DNA of 64,000 bases from CAMDPA01 sp963825625 (lineage in GTDB: Bacteria > Pseudomonadota > Alphaproteobacteria > Rhizobiales > Hyphomicrobiaceae): the NCBI GenBank assembly GCA_963825625.1, contig CAWGUF010000029.1, forward strand, positions 186,001-250,000. The letters are read 5' to 3'. Shown here in pieces: positions 45,868 to 54,225 of this stretch. A model generated the notes under the pieces. That model did not search any database. It saw only the letters and a list, made by a program, of their open reading frames with translations, and was not told the DNA's origin. Position numbers and translations under genes: made by a program. The number at the start of each line of letters is the position of its first letter. Positions within the stretch are counted from its first letter, which is position 1.

Positions 45868-46176
45868 ATGCGCAAAATCGATGAAGCAACACGCACTGAG
45901 CTGGAGGCCGCCGCCTTCCGCAAGCTGGTCGAGCACTTGCGCGCCCGGACCGACGTCCAGAACATCGACATGATGAATCTCGCCGGGTTCTGCCGCAATT
46001 GCCTGTCGAACTGGTACCAGGAAGCCGCCGAGGCAAATGGCAATCAGCTCTCCAAAGACGAGGCACGCGAGATCATCTACGGCGAGCCCTTCGCCGAGTG
46101 GCGCGCCAAGCACCAGAAGGACGCCTCACCGGACAAGCTGGCAGCCTTCGAGAAGAACAAGCCCCAGGGCCATTAA
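45868..46176 (+). CDS. DUF1244 domain-containing protein
   Basis: A 102-residue protein starting MRKIDEATRTELEAAAFRKL behind AGGAGA. The conserved core is VEHLRARTDVQNIDMMNLAG followed by FCRNCLSNWYQEAAEANG, with a CxxC-like cysteine pair (FCRNC), and LSKDEAREIIYGEPFAEW. DUF1244 is common in proteobacteria and of unknown function. Probably co-transcribed with the upstream amidohydrolase. Confidence 0.92.
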   Translation: MRKIDEATRTELEAAAFRKLVEHLRARTDVQNIDMMNLAGFCRNCLSNWYQEAAEANGNQLSKDEAREIIYGEPFAEWRAKHQKDASPDKLAAFEKNKPQGH

Positions 46177-46268
46177 TCGACCAGCCGCCGCCAGAAGCAC
46201 GGAATGCGCATCAGCTCAGCCGCCGAACAACAACGGCTGAGCTGGGAGCAGTTATGAATGCCCTATCC

Positions 46269-47678
46269 TCAACGCGTGATCGCGTCCCCGAACACCGTGC
46301 GCGGATCGACCGACGCTGGCCCGACCGTGCTACTTCTGGCCGCCGTGCGCCTGCGAGTCTTGCTACTCCGGGCCTGCCGGCTGCGATAGTCCTGCTTGGC
46401 AGCAGCCCGCGCTTTTGCCTTCGCCACCGCCGCGGCACGAGCCGCAGCCTGCCGCAAGCGCCGTGCTGCGCGTGATGCAAGGGGCCGCGTCAACTTGGTA
46501 GAACCCACCACCACTGCTACCGTCCCCGATGCAGCGAGCACCTTTTGTCCCACATCGGCCGCAGCACCGTGAGCTTGAACATCTGTGCTCCCATCCTGCG
46601 AAACCACGCTATCGCCAGGGCTCGCCATGGTCTCACCGGCAGCCATCCCTTTAGGCAAAGACGCCGCAACGGCCTTCGCCGAAGCGTCCGTCACCGCGGC
46701 CTCAGCCGGCCCGTCAGAACCGTGGCCCGCCTCCGCCTTGGCCGGCACCGACGCCACGGCTACATCGTTCACAGCCTTGCAGATCGTCGGCAACTCCGCA
46801 CGCCGGCTGCGCCGGGAGACCCGCTTGACGACCCGTGATGCAAGCACCGCCTCCGCTTCGCCCGCCTGTACCGGCTCGACCACGTACTGCTTGTCGCAAA
46901 TACCGATGCGCGGCGGCACCCGCGTGCGCTCGAACGCATCATGCCCCGCACGCAGGCTGCCCCAGAAATCGGCCCACTTGCTGGAGGAATAGCGGTCCAT
47001 ATTCTCATCCGTCATCCGGAACGGAAAGACATGCACCTCGACCTGCGGCTGCCCCTTCTTGAGCGCCTCCTCCACGAGCCCGAAAATCTCCGCCATCACC
47101 GCATTCGTCATCGCATAGCAACCGACCGACGAGCAGCCACCATGAACCAGCAGATAGGACCCAGTGCGCCCATGCATGCGATCGAACGTATTGGGAAAAC
47201 CCAGATCGAGCGACCGCGGCCAGCGACCGACCCAATGCAACTGCCGCCGGCTGATGGAATAGAACCCCTCCGGATTCTGCTTGTCCCCCTCCTGCAACTT
47301 CGGACCCAGCGTGCCCGACCAGCTGCAAATGGGATAGGTATCGAAGTGCACATAGGTCTCACCCTTGCGCATCCATACCTCGGCCTTGGATTCGGCCTTG
47401 AAGATGCGCAGGAATACCGGATCTCCGACCTTCAGCCCCTTTTCCGCGAGGCGTTCAGTGAAACGCGCAAGATTGGGCGTATTCGCCAGCGGCAGCGCTC
47501 CCTCGGCGAACGCGCGTTGCCGCTCGACCCGATCCGGCGCAACGTCCTCCATCACGATCGTGATCGCGTACGCCCGCCCACTTAGGCTGACCCCGGTAGC
47601 GGCGCCGCAAAGCGCCACGAGCGCCAGTGCAGCAATCCCTCTCTGCACTACGCTGATCCAGTTGCCTATTCGCACTGA
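46269..47678 (-). CDS. L,D-transpeptidase (YafK type) with long basic tail, copy 1
   Basis: About 469 residues. A signal/anchor (ISVVQRGIAALALVALCGAA) precedes the YkuD/YafK catalytic domain at about residues 75-245, with catalytic Cys and His in VHGGCSSVGCYAMTN. Neighbouring family marks are DPVFLRIFKAESKAEVWMRK, TYPICSWSGTLGPKLQEGDKQ and EGFYSI. The last 200 residues are Ala/Lys/Arg/Ser-rich (RAARRLRQAAARAAAVAKAK). These enzymes crosslink or attach peptidoglycan stems, or in YafK (DpaA) release Braun lipoprotein. GTG 47678 was chosen as start; TTG 47759 is the alternative. Confidence 0.88.
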   Translation of the reverse strand, partial: SVRIGNWISVVQRGIAALALVALCGAATGVSLSGRAYAITIVMEDVAPDRVERQRAFAEGALPLANTPNLARFTERLAEKGLKVGDPVFLRIFKAESKAEVWMRKGETYVHFDTYPICSWSGTLGPKLQEGDKQNPEGFYSISRRQLHWVGRWPRSLDLGFPNTFDRMHGRTGSYLLVHGGCSSVGCYAMTNAVMAEIFGLVEEALKKGQPQVEVHVFPFRMTDENMDRYSSSKWADFWGSLRAGHDAFERTRVPPRIGICDKQYVVEPVQAGEAEAVLASRVVKRVSRRSRRAELPTICKAVNDVAVASVPAKAEAGHGSDGPAEAAVTDASAKAVAASLPKGMAAGETMASPGDSVVSQDGSTDVQAHGAAADVGQKVLAASGTVAVVVGSTKLTRPLASRAARRLRQAAARAAAVAKAKARAAAKQDYRSRQARSSKTRRRTAARSSTVGPASVDPRTVFGDAITR

Positions 47679-47828
47679 CAACCCCAACTGCCGATACCTG
47701 CTACAATTGCAATGGCACCACCCCGCATCGGCAGTAGCCCGCTCGGCCCCGCCAGCCAAGCCGCCCCATAATCCATCACCCGGCCCCGGAGCGCAATCAG
47801 GTGTCTCGCCTTAGCATAACATCTTGAT

Positions 47829-48737
47829 TTACAATCCGTCCTTGCCTTGACCGCCAGCCCTCGGGTTGCTCTCCTGCAACACCGCCGCTACCGAGCAGTC
47901 CTCAATGACGCCATGCCCTGCCCCATACTCACGCATCTTCGCCGCGACATGATACTGCCCCTTGCACACCGTGACCCGCGGCGGCACATGCGTGGCCTCG
48001 AACGCGTCATACCCCTCTTTCAGCGTGGACCAAAACCCCGCCCACCGGTGCGTGTCGCGTTGCTTGAAGTTTGCTTCCGTCATTCTGAACGGAAAGGCAT
48101 GCACGTGGATCTTGCGCTGGCCGTTTCCCAGCGCAGCCGTCACCAGCCGCCAGATCTCATCGACGACCGCGTTGGTCATTGCATAGCACCCCACCGACGA
48201 GCAGCCGCCGTGCACCATAAGGTAGGACCCGGTCCGCGCGTGAGCGCGATCGAAAACATTGGGAAAACCGAGATTGAATGAGCGGTGCCAGCGGCTGTTG
48301 GGATTGAGCGCCCGTCGATCGACCGTATAGAACCCTTCGGGGGATTGCTTGTCCCCCTCCTCGAGCTTAGGCCCCAACTTGCCCGACCAGCGACAGATTG
48401 GGTACGTCGCCAGATGCACATAGCGACCGGCCTTGCGCATCCACAACTCCAGCTCGAATTCCCGCTTGAAGACACGGATGAAGACGGGCGCGCCGACACT
48501 CACGCCCCGCTCCTTCAGCCGGCTATCGAGATCGCGAAGATCTGGTGTCCCTGAAAGAACCTGGCCGCTGCGCACCGCAATCAGTCGGCGCATGCGCTCC
48601 GCAGCGATTGCCGCTTCCTCGCTGCCCAGCAGGCCGCGACCGACGAGATAAAACACGCCAGCGCCTGCAATCGATACCAGCAGCAGCAGTGTCAGCAATG
48701 AGGGTCGATTGCGATCACTCCTTCGCACGCAGACCAT
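47829..48737 (-). CDS. L,D-transpeptidase (YafK type), copy 2
   Basis: About 302 residues with one N-terminal hydrophobic segment (PSLLTLLLLVSIAGAGVFYL) and the YafK-type domain: APVFIRVFKREFELELWMRK, TYPICRWSGKLGPKLEEGDKQ, EGFYTVDRRALNPNS and the catalytic VHGGCSSVGCYAMTN. The basic tail of copy 1 is absent. ATG 48737 sits directly after GGGAG; GTG 48728 is nine bases from the same site and may be the true start. It is in tandem with copies 1 and 3 on one strand. Confidence 0.9.
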   Translation of the reverse strand: MVCVRRSDRNRPSLLTLLLLVSIAGAGVFYLVGRGLLGSEEAAIAAERMRRLIAVRSGQVLSGTPDLRDLDSRLKERGVSVGAPVFIRVFKREFELELWMRKAGRYVHLATYPICRWSGKLGPKLEEGDKQSPEGFYTVDRRALNPNSRWHRSFNLGFPNVFDRAHARTGSYLMVHGGCSSVGCYAMTNAVVDEIWRLVTAALGNGQRKIHVHAFPFRMTEANFKQRDTHRWAGFWSTLKEGYDAFEATHVPPRVTVCKGQYHVAAKMREYGAGHGVIEDCSVAAVLQESNPRAGGQGKDGL

Positions 48738-48878
48738 CTCCCGCTTATGGCTGACCTCTCGCTCGTCCGGAACGCTTGTGTAGCAGCAGTGCACTACACG
48801 AGTGCAGTATCCCATCGGACGCCACCGCTTCAACGATAGAGCGATCGGATGAAACTGCTCTAGCACTTTGATTCCAGG

Positions 48879-48933
48879 GCATCTTTATCCGACCAGGGAA
48901 CCGAGGCGGCGGTTCCGTCTGGTCGGATGATGC
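48879..48933. repeat. long intergenic palindrome (about 22 paired bases)
   Basis: The arms are GCATC (48879-48883), then ATCCGACCAGGGAACCG (48887-48903), pairing with CGGTTCC-gt-CTGGTCGGAT and GATGC (910-933), with a loop of six bases and small bulges. The nonamer TGCTCTAGC flanks it on both sides (48856-48864 and 48931-48939). It lies between transpeptidase copies 2 and 3. AGAGCATCATCCGACC on the minus strand resembles intergenic repeats of related genomes. Without a T-run it is probably a REP-like element or a 3'-end stem. Confidence 0.7.
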
Positions 48934-48934
48934 T

Positions 48935-49900
48935 CTAGCGGTTAAACCCCAGCAAACTGGCGCCTGGGATGCTCAGCCCACCCACGCCGAAACCAACACC
49001 GGCTGATCCGGTCGATTTCGCTGGCGGCGACGTATCGATGACCGTCGACTGCCCGGCAACCCGCATCTTCGGCCCCTGTACCACGACTGGCTTTGCCACC
49101 TGCTCGCCATCCAATGGCACGAAGGGCTCTACTGTTGGGCGAGACATCGGTGGGCAATAGCCGTCTGGCCTCGGCTTACCCCGGCCGTTGAGAGTGGCAT
49201 TCACGACATAACGCCGCTCGCACACAACCACTTCGGCCGGAACGCGCGTCAGTTCGAAATGGTCATAGCTTTCTTTGAGGGTCCGCCAGAACTTGTAATG
49301 CGGGCTCGCCCTGTGCCGCGCCATATTGGCTTCAGTCATCCGGAACGGATAGGCATGCACATCGAAGGCATCGCGTCCGCCTATGAAAGTCTCGCGCGCA
49401 ATCGCATAGATTTCCTCGACCAGCGCATCGGTCATGGCATAGCACCCCGCCGACCTGCACTTGCCATGGATCATGAGGAAATTTCCGGTCCGCCCATTGG
49501 CCTTGTCAAAGGCATTGGGGTAACCGAGATTGAAAGCCAGATGAAAACTGGAATTCGGGTTCATCTGATGCTTGGCGACGGTATAAAAACCCTCCGGCGC
49601 CTGCTTGTCGCCCTGCTTGAATTTCGGGCCCAGATCTCCTGACCAATTGCAGATCGGGTACGTCTTGAAGTGATAAAACCGTCCATCGGCCCGCTGCTTC
49701 CACAGCTCGAGCTCCGACTCCTCTTTGAACACGCGAATATAGATCGGGCTGCCCAGCTCCATGCCCTTCTTGCCAAGGAGCATCATCGTGTCCTTGGACA
49801 ACGGCCGCAGATAGGGCGGGATCTCGACCTTGGCACATCCGGCCAACGCCACGGCAACAGCCACGCCGCTACCAAGCAGTGCTGCTCCACGCTTCACCAT
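48935..49900 (-). CDS. L,D-transpeptidase (YafK type) lipoprotein, copy 3
   Basis: About 321 residues starting MVKRGAALLG after GGAAG. A lipobox (VAVALAGC) predicts a lipoprotein. The catalytic domain has SPIYIRVFKEESELELWKQR, TYPICNWSGDLGPKFKQGDKQ, EGFYTVAKHQMNPNS and the active site IHGKCRSAGCYAMTD, a variant of the HGGCSSVGCYAMTN found in copies 1 and 2. The C-terminus is Gly/Ser/Pro-rich without the basic tail. Different anchors suggest different positions in the envelope. Confidence 0.9.
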   Translation of the reverse strand: MVKRGAALLGSGVAVAVALAGCAKVEIPPYLRPLSKDTMMLLGKKGMELGSPIYIRVFKEESELELWKQRADGRFYHFKTYPICNWSGDLGPKFKQGDKQAPEGFYTVAKHQMNPNSSFHLAFNLGYPNAFDKANGRTGNFLMIHGKCRSAGCYAMTDALVEEIYAIARETFIGGRDAFDVHAYPFRMTEANMARHRASPHYKFWRTLKESYDHFELTRVPAEVVVCERRYVVNATLNGRGKPRPDGYCPPMSRPTVEPFVPLDGEQVAKPVVVQGPKMRVAGQSTVIDTSPPAKSTGSAGVGFGVGGLSIPGASLLGFNR

Positions 49901-50230
49901 GTTCTTCCGACCCACCCATCCCACGCGCGACGCCACCTGGCGCCGGACGTTGATTCGAAAGCATTAAGAACCGGTTAACCCTCTCGGCCCGACGCATCCT
50001 TCTCTGCGCCGCCATGCCCTGTCAAGCTCGTTAAACTGCAAAATTACGGCCTCGAAAGGGCATTTGAACGCTGCGGCATGCCCAGCGTTCAGAAAACGTA
50101 CAGCATCATCGGGTTAGTCTGCACTCAGGTGGCCCGATCCCGGAGCCGTCCCAACCTGCTAAATGCGCCGTACGTGCACCGGGATCGGCGGCCCTTGGGC
50201 CGCACGCCGTCTATGTCTCTCCACCTAGCT
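49901..50230. other. intergenic region with no recognised gene
   Basis: About 330 bases between transpeptidase copy 3 and the end of pxpC. The short frames here are not supported by ribosome sites or conserved sequence. It must contain the promoter of copy 3; no hairpin or repeat was evident. Confidence 0.4.
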
Positions 50231-51268
50231 CTACAGTGCTCCTTCGGCACCGAAACCGGCCCACACACCGGTCGCGTCGTCCCCGCGCGCGAGCGCTTCC
50301 AGATTGATTGCAAATGGTCGCGGTGACAGGGAAACTTGCCGCAATCGTTCCCGCACATTGCTCAGCGCGGCAATCGCCTCGCCAATCCCGACCGCCTCGA
50401 AGCGCACGCATTCACCGGCGCGCCTCTGCGCCAGACGTCCCACGTCGGCGCGGATGATGGTGGCGATCTTCGGATATCCTCCTGTCGGCGGCCGATCCGC
50501 CAGCAGCACGCACGGCGCCCCGTCGCCCGCCACCTGCACCGATCCCAGCACCGTCGCATCGGACACGATATCGTATGTCGACTGCGGAAAGATGCGCGGC
50601 CCCTGGAGGAAGTACGCCATCCGGTCCGCACGCAGCGACACACGGAAATCGGAAGCCAGGAACTCATGCAGCGCATCGCTGTCGAAGTAGGCCTGTTGCG
50701 GCCCGAGCATCACCCGTATTCGATCCCGCTGTGTGGACACAGGCAGCGCGATGATATCCGCACCACCGAATGGCGAGCCCCGCCCGAGCGGAAGGCACGT
50801 CCCCGCCTGCAGCATCCGCCCACCATTGCCGCCCAAGCCATACCGCACATGCGTCGAATAACTCCCCATGACCGCCGGCAACGCAATGCCCGGATACGGC
50901 ACTGCGTAGAACCACGCACCCGCGCCGCCAGCCCTGATCGACAGCCGGCTGCCCGCCTCCAGCAGCACCGACGCCGGATGCCGGACAAGCCGTCCCTCCA
51001 CGTGCACGCTGAATTGGCCCCCTGCCAATCCGAGACGAACCGGGCCACCCGAAGCCTCCAGCACCAGCCCGCCCACGCTGACCTCGATCCCGGCCAACTC
51101 ACTCGATCCCCGTGCTGGACCGACTTCGGCCAACCGCCGCGCCTGCTCGAACGCGATCCAGTCCATCGGCCCGGCACTCGCTACACCCTGCCGCAGCCAA
51201 CCCTTGCGGCCCGCATCCTGAACCGAGCAGCAGGCGCCCGCCTCGATCACCCGCAAGACCGGTGTCAT
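50231..51268 (-). CDS. pxpC: 5-oxoprolinase subunit C (KipA-like)
   Basis: A 345-residue protein of the biotin-dependent carboxyltransferase-like fold. Visible marks are VQDAGRKGWLRQGVASAGPMDW near the N-terminus, GSYSTHVRYGLGGNGGR, FDSDALHEFLASDFRVSLRADRM and PPTGGYPKIATIIRADVGRL (the 'GGYP.ia.v...D..rlaQ' motif). With PxpA and PxpB it opens 5-oxoproline with ATP. Its start overlaps the end of pxpB by four bases (ATGA), so the two are coupled. No pxpA is seen in the window. Confidence 0.94.
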   Translation of the reverse strand: MTPVLRVIEAGACCSVQDAGRKGWLRQGVASAGPMDWIAFEQARRLAEVGPARGSSELAGIEVSVGGLVLEASGGPVRLGLAGGQFSVHVEGRLVRHPASVLLEAGSRLSIRAGGAGAWFYAVPYPGIALPAVMGSYSTHVRYGLGGNGGRMLQAGTCLPLGRGSPFGGADIIALPVSTQRDRIRVMLGPQQAYFDSDALHEFLASDFRVSLRADRMAYFLQGPRIFPQSTYDIVSDATVLGSVQVAGDGAPCVLLADRPPTGGYPKIATIIRADVGRLAQRRAGECVRFEAVGIGEAIAALSNVRERLRQVSLSPRPFAINLEALARGDDATGVWAGFGAEGAL

Positions 51269-52023
51269 GCCATCGCTTCCACGCGCGCCACTGGTTCACC
51301 CGCGGTCGCCCGCGCAGCCAAAGCTGCGAACGCAACAGCGTCGACCGGTTCGAAACCGACCTCGTCACCTGTCCGAAGCAGAAACGGCTGCTCTCGCTCC
51401 GGCACGAAGATGTGCTCCGGGGTGCGCCCAATAATGTGCCAGCCGGACGGCATTTCCAGACTTGCAATCGTCGCCTGCCCCGCCGCGATCAGCAGACTGT
51501 CTGCCGGCACCGCCGCCCGCGGTGTCAACCGCCGCGCCAGCCGCAACGCCTCCGGCAGCCCGCCGAGATAAGGCATCCCCGGCGCGAAGCCATGCATGTA
51601 GACGCGGTATCGCCCGGCCGCATGAAGCCGCACCACTTCTGCCTCACTCAGTGACAGCGCAAACGCGACCTCCGCCAGATCAACGCCGAATTCAGCGTCG
51701 TAGCAGGCGGGAAAAATGATGCGCCGGCCCAGTCTCCGGCGAGGAGGATCGACCAGCAAATCGCGCACGCGTGCGGCCAAGGCGTCCCGCGTGGCGACCA
51801 GCGGATCGAAATGGATAAGGACGGATCGATAGGTCGGCACCACCTCCTCGATCCCGTCCAGCGCCACCCCGCAGAGCGCCGCATCCAGCGCCAACACGCG
51901 ATCATTGATGTCCGGCTCGATCGCATTCCCGAATTCGACCACCAGCGCGCATTCGCCCGCATCGATGAACCGCGGCTCGCCATCTCCCCGCCTGCCATCT
52001 CCCAGCAACTGCCCCTCTCCCAC
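51265..52023 (-). CDS. pxpB: 5-oxoprolinase subunit B (KipI-like)
   Basis: A 252-residue protein with the KipI fold: GECALVVEFGNAIEPDINDRV, then HGFAPGMPYLGGLPEALRL, AVPADSLLIAAGQATIASLE and PSGWHIIGRTPEHIF. The start is GTG 52023 after GGACAGG; no ATG lies in frame near it. It is translationally coupled to pxpC. accA is the next gene upstream on the same strand, 211 bases away. Confidence 0.92.
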   Translation of the reverse strand: MGEGQLLGDGRRGDGEPRFIDAGECALVVEFGNAIEPDINDRVLALDAALCGVALDGIEEVVPTYRSVLIHFDPLVATRDALAARVRDLLVDPPRRRLGRRIIFPACYDAEFGVDLAEVAFALSLSEAEVVRLHAAGRYRVYMHGFAPGMPYLGGLPEALRLARRLTPRAAVPADSLLIAAGQATIASLEMPSGWHIIGRTPEHIFVPEREQPFLLRTGDEVGFEPVDAVAFAALAARATAGEPVARVEAMA

Positions 52024-52234
52024 ATCACCTGTCCAGGCCAGACCCGTGTCCCTGACCCACCAACAATAACAAACTAAACCATAGGTTGCATTTCAGCGCA
52101 ACAGGACGCGACCGCTGCGCGCCCGGCGGAGCCATCACATCAGCATCTCAACCCAGTAATCCGAGAGAATACACGGCGCCGGGACAGACTTTGCGCCAGA
52201 AGACGGGGCTCAATCCAAGGTGGTGTACCCAGCT

Positions 52235-53191
52235 CTAAAGATTGCGGCCGATATCCAGAAACCGCTGGTGCCGCTGCCTGCGAATCTCATCCGGCGACAT
52301 CGACGCGAAACCAGCCAACGCCTCCCACACCGCTTCCCCGACAGCCTCCGCGGCTTGAGCGGGATCCCGGTGCGCACCGCCAAGCGGCTCGGGCACGATG
52401 CTATCGATCACCTTCAACTGCAGCAGATCCTGCGCGGTGATCCGCATATTGGTGGCCGCATCCTTGTTCCGCGACGCGTCCTTCCACAGGATCGATGCCG
52501 CTGCCTCTGGCGAGGCAACGGTGTAGATCGCATGCTCGAGCATCAGGATGCGGTTAGCCGTGGCTATGGCCACTGCACCACCCGAGCCCCCTTCACCGAT
52601 CACCACCGCGATCAGTGGAACTCCGAGCGATAAGCAGCAATCCGTGGACCGCGCGATAGCCTCTGCCTGGCCGCGTTCTTCCGCATCGATCCCGGGATAG
52701 GCCCCGGCCGTGTCGATCAACGTTATCACAGGCATGTCGAACTTGTCCGCCATCTCCATCAACCGCACAGCCTTGCGGTAACCTTCCGGCTTTGCCATTC
52801 CGAAATTGTGCGCGATACGGCTTTGCGTGTCCGAGCCCTTCTCGTGCCCCATCACGACGACCGAGCGCCCGCGAAACGTCCCCATGCCCCCGACGATGGC
52901 GGCATCCTCAGCGAAATAGCGGTCACCGGCGAGCGGCGTAAAATCCTCGATCAGCGCTCCAATGAAGTCCACTGCATGAGGGCGACTGGTATGCCGCGCG
53001 ACCAGCGTCTTTTCCCACGGCGTGAGCTTGGCGTAGGTCTCCGCCAGTTGCGCTGCTGCCTTTTCCTGGAGCTTCGCGATCTCTTGCGTCAACGCCTCGG
53101 AGCTGTCCTCTTGGTTGACCGCCTTGAGTTCCGCAATCCGATTCTCGATCTCCGCGATCGGCTTCTCGAAGTAGTCGATATAGGTACGCAC
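52235..53191 (-). CDS. accA: acetyl-CoA carboxylase carboxyltransferase subunit alpha
   Basis: A 318-residue AccA, which with AccD transfers carboxyl from biotin to acetyl-CoA to make malonyl-CoA. Marks are YIDYFEKPIAEIENRIAELK, YFAEDAAIVGGMGTFRGRSV, NFGMAKPEGYRKAVRLMEMA, TLIDTAGAYPGIDAEERGQA and GEGGSGGAVAIATANRILML. The start is taken as GTG 53191 (VRTYIDYF) with GGAAGGCAGG upstream. Length is normal. accD is not in the window. Confidence 0.97.
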   Translation of the reverse strand: MRTYIDYFEKPIAEIENRIAELKAVNQEDSSEALTQEIAKLQEKAAAQLAETYAKLTPWEKTLVARHTSRPHAVDFIGALIEDFTPLAGDRYFAEDAAIVGGMGTFRGRSVVVMGHEKGSDTQSRIAHNFGMAKPEGYRKAVRLMEMADKFDMPVITLIDTAGAYPGIDAEERGQAEAIARSTDCCLSLGVPLIAVVIGEGGSGGAVAIATANRILMLEHAIYTVASPEAAASILWKDASRNKDAATNMRITAQDLLQLKVIDSIVPEPLGGAHRDPAQAAEAVGEAVWEALAGFASMSPDEIRRQRHQRFLDIGRNL

Positions 53192-53507
53192 CGCGTGCCT
53201 GCCTTCCTTCCAATGGGGCCGTGGCCCAAGCACCCGCGGCTGGCTACCGGCCAGCGGGCGCTGAACTGGCGCGGACGATCACCTCGCCGCCCCGCCGTGT
53301 CAAGCATTGCCGCCCGGTGCTGCTAATGCGCCTGCGACCTCCCGCAACGGACTTCAGGTTGCATTTCCCCCTATCCAGCCGAGCCGGATTTGACGGAGCG
53401 CAAGGCATTTCCTCGGCGACGGCGGTTTCATCAGTCTGCGGGGCGACAACCGAGCCGCGCGAGGGCTCTTGTCGCCCGCCATCAACGTCAAAGGGGAAAC
53501 GGCTCCC
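53192..53507. other. intergenic region between accA and uspA
   Basis: About 315 bases between divergent genes. It holds a candidate FNR/FixK site at 53390-53403 and must contain both promoters. No gene is supported. Confidence 0.45.
53390..53403 (+). promoter_or_regulatory. candidate FNR/FixK-type box upstream of uspA
   Basis: TTGACGGAGCGCAA fits the FixK-type pattern TTG[AC]-N6-[TG]CAA, 104 bases before the uspA start codon. Oxygen-responsive control of universal stress genes by FNR/FixK regulators is common in alphaproteobacteria. A single 14-base match can arise by chance, so this is tentative. Confidence 0.4.
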
Positions 53508-53948
53508 ATGTACAAGCACATTCTGCTCGCTACTGACGGCTCCGAGCTCGCGCGCCACGCCGTCAATCACGGCTTGGCCCTGGCCAAGGCCGTCGGTGCT
53601 CGCGTCACGATCCTTACCGTCACCCTGCCATGGAGCGCCGTCGCCTATGGCGACATGGCCGTCGCCGTCCCACCCGACGACTATGACCGCTCGACCACCG
53701 AAGCCGCCGAGCGCACCCTCGCCACCGCGACAACGGAAGCAAAAAGCAAAGGCGTTGCCTGCACGACCAAGCACGTATCCGACCTTAACCCCTATCAAGC
53801 GATGCTGAAGGAAGCCGAAGAAGGAAAGTGTGACCTGATCGTCGTTGGCTCGCACGGTCGCAGTGGTCTTACCCGCCTGTTGCTCGGCAGCGAGACCGTA
53901 AAAGTCCTGACCCATGCCAAAATCCCCGTACTTGTATGGCGGGAGTAG
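53508..53948 (+). CDS. universal stress protein A family
   Basis: A 146-residue UspA starting MYKHILLATDGSELARHAVNHGL behind AAGGGGA. The ATP-binding motif is present as VVGSHGRSGLTRLLLGSETVKVL (in part GSHGRSGLTRLLLGS), so this is the nucleotide-binding type. Such proteins support survival in starvation, oxidative stress or low oxygen. The DUF2892 gene begins 15 bases after its stop, so the two form an operon. Confidence 0.94.
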   Translation: MYKHILLATDGSELARHAVNHGLALAKAVGARVTILTVTLPWSAVAYGDMAVAVPPDDYDRSTTEAAERTLATATTEAKSKGVACTTKHVSDLNPYQAMLKEAEEGKCDLIVVGSHGRSGLTRLLLGSETVKVLTHAKIPVLVWRE

Positions 53949-53963
53949 CCGGAGGACGACATC

Positions 53964-54164
53964 ATGACAATCAATGTTGGCACAGCTGATCGCATCGCCC
54001 GCATCGTCGTCGGCGCGTTGCTGATCGCCGTGGCGCTGGGGCTGTTCGGGCCGCAGTACCAGACGATCTGGGGTTGGATCGGGGTGATCCCCCTCGTCAC
54101 TGGCCTGATCGGCTGGTGCCCGGCATACACCTTGTTCGGAACCAGAACGAACAGCAGCAGCTGA
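53964..54164 (+). CDS. DUF2892 membrane protein
   Basis: A 66-residue protein with two transmembrane segments: MTINVGTADRIARIVVGALLI then VALGLFGPQ and GWIGVIPLVTGLIGWCPAYTLFG. This is the DUF2892 pattern, also found as the C-terminal membrane part of the rhodanese YgaP, with the conserved C in GWCPAY. ATG 53964 follows GGAGGAC. It is likely co-transcribed with uspA. Function unknown. Confidence 0.93.
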   Translation: MTINVGTADRIARIVVGALLIAVALGLFGPQYQTIWGWIGVIPLVTGLIGWCPAYTLFGTRTNSSS

Positions 54165-54225
54165 TCGCCCGCCGCTAATCGGAGCGTCGCCGTGCCGGCC
54201 CGGTCTCCGGGTCGGCAACAGGTGG

